Source of the DNA: Chloroflexota bacterium
Lineage (GTDB): Bacteria > Chloroflexota > Ktedonobacteria > Ktedonobacterales > Ktedonobacteraceae
Direction of reading: 5' to 3'
NCBI GenBank assembly: GCA_005881995.1
Contig: VBHV01000615.1
Span: 1-12,254 of the forward strand
DNA: 12,254 nt
The translations under genes and the position numbers were made by a program. The notes beneath the pieces were generated by a model that worked only from the letters and a program-made list of their open reading frames with translations, was not told the origin of the DNA and searched no databases. Below, one piece after another: positions 6,501 through 11,809 of this stretch (position 1 is its first letter; each line of letters begins with the position of its first letter).

Positions 6501-7323
6501 ACGTGTTGCGCCAGGCACATCGGGGGGTATCACCTTGCTGGGAACAACGGCTTCGTTCCTGGGTGCGCTCTCCCAGGGTCTCTGGTTCTGGATGTTGCAA
6601 GGGTTTCGCAAATCGCTGGCAGCGCTCCCACTTATCGGCCTCACCGGCGGCATGGCCGGCAGCATCTTCGATAGCTTTCTGGGAGCCACAGTACAGGCAA
6701 TGTACTACTGCCCCACGTGCCAATCCGAAACCGAGCGGCGCATCCATCGCTGCGGCACGAAAACCACTCGCCTGCGCGGCATTCGTTGGATCAACAATGA
6801 TACGGTCAATTTCCTGGCAACCGCGCTTGGAGGAGCCGTGGCTATGGGCCTGGCACCCATTTTTCTACTTATCACCCCTTCCTGGCGCCCACGGCGTGCT
6901 GCCGTTGCAGGACTTGCCGCAACAGTTGCCTACAGCATTGCTATGGAGGGGGATATGTCACTCACAGGCAGCCGGTTCAGCGATGTACGCTTTATTGAAG
7001 GGCTTCTCCCAGGACGCGATCAATCGCGTTCCAACGCGTGGTTGCTGGCATGGATAATCCACCTGCTGAACGGGGTGATGCTGGGCGAACTCTACGCGGC
7101 GATCTTCAAACGTTTCTTGCCGGGGCCGAACTGGTTGAAAGGGGCTATTTTCGGTGAGTTGTTCATTGTCTCGGCGTGGTGGCTAACCCCGCTTGCCGAC
7201 AAATATCATCCGATGATTAAGAGCGGGGAACTACCTCGACTCGCCAACCGGACCGCTTTTTTCCAGAACATTGTGCGTCACCTGGTCTTTGGGTTAACGC
7301 TGGGTTTACTCTACAAAGAGTAA
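6343..7323 (+). CDS. DUF92 membrane protein, main part, fused to an extra C-terminal membrane domain
   Basis: This frame carries the conserved body of DUF92: ANADTWATELG (29-39), PGTSGGITLLGT (57-68), and GGMAGSIFDSFLGA (102-115). It also has the insert CPTC (123-126) with Cys 137, then WINNDTVNF (149-157), seen in many bacterial members. A separate region of about 145 residues (180-326) follows, with hydrophobic segments near 185-200, 233-252, 266-284 and 309-323; I do not recognise it. The listed start is a GTG without a ribosome site, so it is not a true start: the gene begins at 6063 and is interrupted near 6340. A palindromic repeat lies in frame at 7012-7036 (residues 224-231). The stop is TAA 7321-7323, convergent with the DUF4870-type gene 28 bp away. 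The DUF92 body is clear; the biochemical role is not. Confidence 0.78.
   Translation: MLALAYGLTRSLWARRLLKAGFTGALAAANADTWATELGVLNSSPPRLITSGKRVAPGTSGGITLLGTTASFLGALSQGLWFWMLQGFRKSLAALPLIGLTGGMAGSIFDSFLGATVQAMYYCPTCQSETERRIHRCGTKTTRLRGIRWINNDTVNFLATALGGAVAMGLAPIFLLITPSWRPRRAAVAGLAATVAYSIAMEGDMSLTGSRFSDVRFIEGLLPGRDQSRSNAWLLAWIIHLLNGVMLGELYAAIFKRFLPGPNWLKGAIFGELFIVSAWWLTPLADKYHPMIKSGELPRLANRTAFFQNIVRHLVFGLTLGLLYKE
7012..7036 (-). repeat. REP-like palindrome, copy 1, inside the DUF92 gene
   Basis: GGACGCGAT, CA, ATCGCGTTCC and then AACG match 22 of 25 bases of the element at 10646 and are identical over the first 18. The copy lies in frame within the C-terminal membrane region and encodes GRDQSRSN. 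Its tail is the most degenerate of the family, with the CTACA foot changed to AACG. Confidence 0.7.
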
Positions 7324-7332
7324 AGGGAAGCC

Positions 7333-7360
7333 TGGACATAGGAGCGCGCTCCTACGTCCA
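7333..7360. repeat. 28-bp palindrome between convergent genes
   Basis: A perfect 16-bp palindrome, TAGGAGCGCGCTCCTA (7339-7354), is extended by TGGAC/GTCCA arms across one mismatch. It overlaps the stop codon of the minus-strand gene. On the minus strand it reads GTAG followed by GAGCGCGCTC, the same foot-plus-hairpin layout as the other repeats here. It may serve as a bidirectional terminator stem, though no T tract follows. Confidence 0.6.
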
Positions 7361-7819
7361 CCTGCCAAACGTGCCCTCTATCATCCTGCCTACAAACGGC
7401 AGGCGATAACCAGGGCGGAAAAATGCCATAATAGTCAGCCAGACAGCCAGCAAAATCATTACCCACACGATTACACTGGCAAGCAACCCTAACCCCAGGC
7501 TTGTGAAAAAGCCCAGCACCCAGATGCCGCCCAGTAGCCATTTCAAGAACACCACCAGCATATAGACTATTGATAGCGATCCAAAGACCACTGCCGATTG
7601 CAGGGCATGCCAGCGCACATTACGGTTCTTTTCTATAAAGAAGACAACCAGGCTCACAAGCCAGCCAAACGGCAATAACCAGCTAAACAATGCTAATATG
7701 CTTGCAAGCAGGTTGATGAGATAGAGCGAAACGCGCTCCAGCTGCTCACTTAAACCAAACGTGGTTGCGCTGCTGCGCGTTGCCGTTCTACCTCTAGTTA
7801 TTCTATCTCTATTCATCAT
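7352..7819 (-). CDS. DUF4870-type small membrane protein
   Basis: A protein of 155 residues with a hydrophilic, Arg/Thr-rich N-terminal tail of about 25 residues. Three hydrophobic blocks follow: LYLINLLASILALFSWLLPFGWLVSLVVFF (a likely hairpin), SAVVFGSLSIVYMLVVFLKWL, and a long final one ending LTIMAFF. The loop FIEKNRNVRWHALQSAVVFG and the tail RPGYRLPFVG are the usual DUF4870 signatures (charged loop, then HAxQS, and a YxLPxxG end). The start at 7819 (or 7816, as two ATGs are adjacent) is preferred over 7918 because GAGGA (7825-7829) lies 5 nt upstream and the extra 33 residues look non-native. Function is unknown for the family. It is divergent from the DUF2156 gene and convergent with DUF92. 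Confidence 0.75.
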   Translation of the reverse strand: MMNRDRITRGRTATRSSATTFGLSEQLERVSLYLINLLASILALFSWLLPFGWLVSLVVFFIEKNRNVRWHALQSAVVFGSLSIVYMLVVFLKWLLGGIWVLGFFTSLGLGLLASVIVWVMILLAVWLTIMAFFRPGYRLPFVGRMIEGTFGRWT

Positions 7820-8174
7820 GATGGTCCTCAATCTTTCTGCATCGTTGATGGCCCAGGCACGTTTGCTACGTCCAGCGGCTCTATGTACTTCTGAACATGT
7901 ATACGAATTTGCCTTCATCTGGTTGCAGTTTACCGCGGTGTGGAGTACTGCACATTCTCCTCAAGAGTGACGAGCTTCACATTTTTTCGGGAAAGTTCCG
8001 CGTAATTCACGCGTCTCTAATAATAGAAGTCTAAAATGGAGATGTCCAGGCGTCTTTCATGATAGAGGCTATGGTATCGGGTGATATGCCCAAAAGAAAA
8101 TGGGACATTTGCCACTGTTAAAATTATCGGTGTTAGCGCATAATAAACAAAAACCATTAAAGGATTATAAACAT
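7820..8174. other. 355-bp divergent intergenic region
   Basis: This gap separates the DUF4870-type gene from the DUF2156 gene. Candidate signals on the plus strand are an extended -10, TG-T-TAAAAT (8116-8124), and CATAAT (8139-8144), both lacking a good -35. Small inverted repeats occur at 7990-7999 (GGAA-AG-TTCC), at 7999-8013 (CGCGT/ACGCG, 5-nt loop) and around 8086-8108 (ATGCCCA against TGGGACAT). None is convincing alone, and I see no additional gene. Confidence 0.4.
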
Positions 8175-9938
8175 ATGTTTTCTCTACAAAAATTCTTTAA
8201 TAACGTTTCTGCCGATAAAGCGCGCACACCTGTGCGTTTTATCATTGGACTGGCTACCGGGTTGGTAGGGATAGCCGATATGCTTTCTGCCATCGTCCCC
8301 AAACTCAACTGGGATATTCTGCTTGGCTCGTACACAAGCGACTTCCCGCAAGGGCCGCAGAAGCTCACCGTCGTCGTCGGCTTCTTTCTGATTATGCTCT
8401 CCTATGGCCTGATGCGTGGTAAGAAGCAAGCATGGGCTATCACCATAGCGCTCTTGATCTTGTCTTTCTTCCTGCATATCAAGCGCGGCGGCTCAGTGCT
8501 GGCAAGCATCATAGCGGTCGCCTTGCTGGTGCTGTTACTGCTGCTGATGCGGTTCTTCCGGGCGCGCAGCGATCCTCCATCGGTGAGGCGTGGCTATATC
8601 GCGCTGATCCTGGGGCTTGGCATTGTAGTTTTCTACACGGTCAACGGTTTTATCATCCTTTATAAGCAGTTTGAGCCGGTGGTCGATCGCTTTGGCATTG
8701 ATGGTGTGCTCCTGCGCCTGGTTACCAATACACACCTGCACCTGCCACAAGACACCCAGGCCTTTCTGCTTGAACGTGCTTTTCCCCTGCTCTGCGTCAG
8801 CGCGGTCCTCTTTGGTATGTTCTCGATTTTGCGCCCGGTCGCCGCTACCCTGTTACCTGATGCAGAGGCACGCCAGAAGGTGCAGCAACACACGCGCACT
8901 TATGGCAAAAACTCGATCTCCTACTTCGCGTTCAGCGAAGAGAAAGCCTACTTCTTTTCATCGTCAGGAAAGTCCGTAGTCAGTTACGTTCTGGAAGGAC
9001 AGGTAGCCGTTGTCGCGGGTGACCCGATTGGTCCCGATAGCGAGATAATCAACGCCATCGAGGAATTTATGGCTTTTTGCCGTGAACAGGACTGGACCAT
9101 CGTCCTCTGGCAGGTACGCGACGATCTAGCCTCAGTCTACCGCTCCCTGGGGCTGCATCTACTAAAAATTGGCGAGGACGCGGTCATCGATACGCAGAAA
9201 TTTACGCTCAAAGGTGGAGCGATGGCGAACGTGCGCTCCAGTGCGAAACGCGCCGAAAAGGATGGAGTCAGCGTCACCTTCTATCGTGGAACCGTGCTGG
9301 ACTACGAGCAGCGCGTGCAAATGGAACACATCTCACAACAATGGCTGGCACAAAAAGGTGGAAGCGAGATGGGCTTTAGCATGGGACAGTTCGATCCAGA
9401 GGGAGACCCGGAACAGATTACCGCGCTGGCAGTCGATAGCACCAATCGCGTTCACGCCTTCGTGACCTTCATCCCCATCTATGGGCGACAAGGCTGGGGG
9501 CTGGACCTGCTGCGCCGTGCCGACCGCAGCGCCCCAGGCACTATCGAGTTGCTATTGGCACGCTCTATCGAGTACCTGAAAAACAATGGAGCCGCCATGG
9601 TGAGCCTCGGTCTCGCGCCGTTAAGCAATGCGAATAACGATGATACTACGTTGTTGGATACCAGCATCGACTTTCTGACCCATCGTTTCGGCAACTTGAG
9701 CAAGAGCCAATCGCTTTTCAACTTCAAAAAGAAGTTCCAGCCAACCTGGGAAAGCCGTTACCTGGTCTTCTCCAACACACTGACCCTCCCCAAGATCGGC
9801 TGGGCGCTCTACAAAGCCCACCAGGAGGACGCGACCTTCTTCAAGACGCTGCGCCGCTCCGTTCTAGGCTGGCAAAAGAGTTACGAGACCGTCAAAGAAA
9901 AGATTGCAACAGGGGCGTTGGAAGCCCTCAAGGCATAA
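8175..9938 (+). CDS. DUF2156 / MprF-type aminoacyl-phosphatidylglycerol synthase, short membrane form
   Basis: The protein has 587 residues. Six hydrophobic segments (about 19-41, 64-80, 86-102, 106-126, 139-163, 198-219) are followed by a cytosolic domain from about 240 to 560. That domain resembles the GNAT-like DUF2156 region that transfers Lys or Ala from aminoacyl-tRNA to phosphatidylglycerol. Supporting motifs are YFAFSEEKAYFF, VVAGDPIGP, MANVRSSAKRAEKDGV, GFSMGQFDPEGDP and LGLAPLSN. Classical MprF has about 14 helices and a flippase domain; here only six precede the catalytic part, so flipping may be absent or done by another protein. ATG 8175 is preferred to 8100: AAAGGA lies about 10 nt upstream, and the extra 25 residues of the longer form look unlike a membrane-protein start. 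The amino acid and lipid specificity cannot be read from sequence. Confidence 0.85.
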   Translation: MFSLQKFFNNVSADKARTPVRFIIGLATGLVGIADMLSAIVPKLNWDILLGSYTSDFPQGPQKLTVVVGFFLIMLSYGLMRGKKQAWAITIALLILSFFLHIKRGGSVLASIIAVALLVLLLLLMRFFRARSDPPSVRRGYIALILGLGIVVFYTVNGFIILYKQFEPVVDRFGIDGVLLRLVTNTHLHLPQDTQAFLLERAFPLLCVSAVLFGMFSILRPVAATLLPDAEARQKVQQHTRTYGKNSISYFAFSEEKAYFFSSSGKSVVSYVLEGQVAVVAGDPIGPDSEIINAIEEFMAFCREQDWTIVLWQVRDDLASVYRSLGLHLLKIGEDAVIDTQKFTLKGGAMANVRSSAKRAEKDGVSVTFYRGTVLDYEQRVQMEHISQQWLAQKGGSEMGFSMGQFDPEGDPEQITALAVDSTNRVHAFVTFIPIYGRQGWGLDLLRRADRSAPGTIELLLARSIEYLKNNGAAMVSLGLAPLSNANNDDTTLLDTSIDFLTHRFGNLSKSQSLFNFKKKFQPTWESRYLVFSNTLTLPKIGWALYKAHQEDATFFKTLRRSVLGWQKSYETVKEKIATGALEALKA

Positions 9939-9957
9939 GTCAAAGCAGGGCCTAATG

Positions 9958-10123
9958 ATCCGTAGGGGCGAGGGTGGATGATGTGGGGTTGGGAGGGCCT
10001 TTATGGTCGCCCGCGTGCCTGTTCATCTGGCTTGAATCTTGCGGCAACACGATCGCCCCCCACCCCACGGGCGACCATAAAGGCCCACACCACCCCACGT
10101 CCTCCGCTCTCGCCCCTACGGAT
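9958..10123. repeat. 166-bp inverted-repeat element (MITE/BIME-like)
   Basis: The outer arms are perfect for 15 bp: ATCCGTAGGGGCGAG (9958-9972) and its complement at 10109-10123. An inner perfect 19-bp repeat, GGGCCTTTATGGTCGCCCG (9995-10013), pairs with 10068-10086; the arm stretches between are similar but imperfect. The loop is 54 nt (10014-10067). Both outer ends carry GTAG just inside the terminus. It starts 20 bp after the DUF2156 stop. The plus and minus reading frames across it are mirror artefacts of the repeat and not genes. Confidence 0.8.
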
Positions 10124-10165
10124 GTTGATGAGCCTTTTCTTAGGTTGATGCCTCTTGGGCGACTC

Positions 10166-10195
10166 TTGCGATCCCCCTGGTACCAGACGTATAAT
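10166..10195 (+). promoter_or_regulatory. Sigma-70-type promoter for the small membrane gene and probably holA-midA
   Basis: TTGCGA (10166-10171), an 18-nt spacer and a perfect TATAAT (10190-10195) precede the ATG at 10243 by a leader of about 40 nt. The -35 matches four of six bases. No terminator is visible between 10605 and holA, so it may also serve the downstream genes. Confidence 0.55.
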
Positions 10196-10242
10196 GAATG
10201 TAGCACGCATTCAAAAAACACCTTTCGGGAGGCTTTACAATA

Positions 10243-10605
10243 ATGGGCGGTCCTGCATTAATGATCGTTGACAATCAAGGTATATTCCTGGCCGACCTCT
10301 TCGGTCTCATTCTCTCACTCCCCATCGCGCTTTTCCTGGCTTTCTGGATGAGCGCAGTAAAGAGGCGCAGAGTCGTGGTGTTTGGCGCATTTGTCGGCAG
10401 CTTTATTGGCTTCCTTGTTATCCTGGGCTGGGTAGGAACACTTATTTACGATACCGTATTACCCGGCGCCAATCCCGGCTCAACCTTCTTTGGCTCGCTG
10501 CTGATCAACTCGGCTCTCGGTCTGGTTTTTGCCATCCTCTCCGATCTGGTTGTCGCGCGCCTGACTGCTCCTGACTACAGGAGACCTGCCCCCATCCATG
10601 AATAG
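10243..10605 (+). CDS. Small membrane protein of unknown function
   Basis: A protein of 120 residues with three predicted membrane segments: about 13-35 (GIFLADLFGLILSLPIALFL), 44-69 (VVVFGAFVGSFIGFLVILGW) and 83-106 (FGSLLINSALGLVFAILSDLVV). A KRRR cluster after the first helix suggests that loop is cytoplasmic. GGGAGG (10227-10232) lies 10 nt before the ATG, a slightly long spacing, and a good promoter stands upstream, so the gene is likely real. I do not recognise the family; the Gly-rich helices recall small GlsB/YeaQ-like membrane proteins, but the match is not firm. It precedes holA by 109 bp, a gap that holds two palindromic repeats. Confidence 0.65.
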   Translation: MGGPALMIVDNQGIFLADLFGLILSLPIALFLAFWMSAVKRRRVVVFGAFVGSFIGFLVILGWVGTLIYDTVLPGANPGSTFFGSLLINSALGLVFAILSDLVVARLTAPDYRRPAPIHE

Positions 10606-10645
10606 CGGGACAAGATGCGATTAATCTAATACCCACAAAAGAATC

Positions 10646-10670
10646 GGACGCGATCAATCGCGTCCCTACA
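10646..10670 (-). repeat. REP-like palindrome, copy 2
   Basis: GGACGCGAT, CA, ATCGCGTCC and then CTACA. The 9-bp arms are perfect. On the minus strand it reads TGTAG followed by the hairpin, the arrangement of REP elements. It is identical to copy 3, 10 bp further on, in direct orientation. Confidence 0.85.
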
Positions 10671-10680
10671 TAACTGAACT

Positions 10681-10705
10681 GGACGCGATCAATCGCGTCC
10701 CTACA
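10681..10705 (-). repeat. REP-like palindrome, copy 3, abutting the holA ribosome site
   Basis: An exact 25-base duplicate of copy 2, separated from it by 10 bp. It ends one base before the holA Shine-Dalgarno GGAG (10707-10710), so a transcript hairpin would stand directly before the start codon. Confidence 0.85.
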
Positions 10706-10714
10706 TGGAGAGAT

Positions 10715-11776
10715 ATGCTCTATCTCCTGCACGGCAACGATGAATTCACCTGTCGAGAACAACTGAAGAAGCTGCGACAGCAGGGGGATTACGGCTACAA
10801 TAACGATACCTACACCGGCGGTGAGGTGCCACTGGCAACTATCACCGCAACTTGTGATACCTTCCCTTTCCTCACCGATGCGCGCCTGGTCGTGCTTGAA
10901 GGATTACCAAAGAAACGTAAAGGCGAAGAATCCCTTCCAGTACCCGCGGAGAACGTAGAAGCAAAGGACGCCGCCGTTGCCGTCGCTGCCCCGGCGAAGC
11001 CGAAAAAAGGCAAAAAAAGCGGCAAAAGCCAGGCAGAATCTCGCGCTGGGTTTGAAAAAGGATTGGCTGAATATATTCCCCGGCTCCCCGAAACGACAAC
11101 CCTGATCGTGCTGGTCGATGAAGAACTTACCGCCAGCAGCTCTCTGCTCAAAGCAGTGCAGGAACACGGCAAAGTCATCCAATGCACCCTTCCCAGGGGT
11201 GCCGCGCTGGAAAGCTGGATCAGTAAGCGGGCGCAGAGTAGAGGCGTCAAGATCACCTCTGAAGCAGCATCACTGCTGGCAAACCTCATCGGTAACCAGC
11301 TGCGCCTGCTGGCAAACGAACTCGAAAAGCTGGCAACCTATGTTGGGGAGCGCGCCATCATCAATGTAGACGACGTGCGCAAGCTCTCTGCGCAGGTGCA
11401 GGAGGCGCGTATCTTCGATCTGACCGACGCACTTGCCCAGCGCAATCGCAAACAGGCGCTCGATTTGCTCCACGACCTGCTCGCAGATGGAGAGCCACCG
11501 CTCAAACTTATCAGCACCATCACCTCACAGGTGCGTTCGCTCCTGCTCGTCAAAGAACTGGCAGATGACGGCCTGCGTGTGCAGCAAATTGTAGCCGCGA
11601 CGGGTATGGCTCCCTTCGTCGCGGAAAAAGCCCTGCGCCAGATAGGAAAATTTTCAGCGCTCCAGTTGGAGGGTGCCTATCGCCAGTTGCTGGCAACCGA
11701 CGCCGCCCTCAAACGCAGCCGCATGACCCCCGAAATGGCCTTAGACTTACTGGTCGTCAATTTCGGCAACGCCTGA
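10715..11776 (+). CDS. holA: DNA polymerase III subunit delta
   Basis: HolA is the clamp-loader subunit that opens the sliding clamp during replication. The length of 353 residues fits the family. The N-terminus LYLLHGNDEFTCREQLKKL is the usual (L)YLLxGxDEF opening. Later hallmarks are FPFLTDARLVVLEGL (50-64), IPRLPETTTLIVLVDE (121-136), LANLIGNQLRLLANELEKL, a VEARIFDLTDAL-like segment (VQEARIFDLTDALAQRN) and the C-terminal collar helices ending TDAALKRSRMTPEMALDLLVV. Residues about 66-112 form a Lys/Ala-rich low-complexity insertion between the alpha/beta strands. GGAG at 10707-10710 lies only 4 nt before the ATG. One REP-like copy sits just before this site and another 2 bp after the stop. 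It lies between an unknown membrane gene and midA, probably co-transcribed. Confidence 0.93.
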   Translation: MLYLLHGNDEFTCREQLKKLRQQGDYGYNNDTYTGGEVPLATITATCDTFPFLTDARLVVLEGLPKKRKGEESLPVPAENVEAKDAAVAVAAPAKPKKGKKSGKSQAESRAGFEKGLAEYIPRLPETTTLIVLVDEELTASSSLLKAVQEHGKVIQCTLPRGAALESWISKRAQSRGVKITSEAASLLANLIGNQLRLLANELEKLATYVGERAIINVDDVRKLSAQVQEARIFDLTDALAQRNRKQALDLLHDLLADGEPPLKLISTITSQVRSLLLVKELADDGLRVQQIVAATGMAPFVAEKALRQIGKFSALQLEGAYRQLLATDAALKRSRMTPEMALDLLVVNFGNA

Positions 11777-11778
11777 TC

Positions 11779-11803
11779 GGACGCCATTGATCGCGTCCCT
11801 ACG
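11779..11803 (-). repeat. REP-like palindrome, copy 4, between holA and midA
   Basis: GGACGCCAT, TG, ATCGCGTCC and then CTACG. It differs from copy 2 at four of 25 positions, one of which makes a single mismatch in the stem. It starts 2 bp after the holA stop and ends 6 bp before the midA ATG, thus filling almost the whole 33-bp gap. Confidence 0.8.
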
Positions 11804-11809
11804 TGAAAC

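Noticed and set aside
8100..8174. An earlier ATG at 8100 for the DUF2156 gene
   Set aside because: It adds 25 residues unlike a membrane-protein start and has only an A-rich upstream stretch, while ATG 8175 has AAAGGA upstream. I keep the shorter form, at moderate certainty.
9175..9200. GGACGCGGTCATCGATACGC as a further repeat copy in the DUF2156 gene
   Set aside because: Only the first seven bases match in register; the arms do not pair and there is no CTACA foot. It is ordinary coding sequence (GEDAVIDT).
9825..9840. GGACGCGACC near the end of the DUF2156 gene as a repeat copy
   Set aside because: Only the left arm is similar; there is no palindrome and no foot.
9952..10243. Two 89-codon open frames on opposite strands with similar products
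   Set aside because: They mirror each other because they cross the 166-bp inverted repeat. Neither has a ribosome site or family resemblance.
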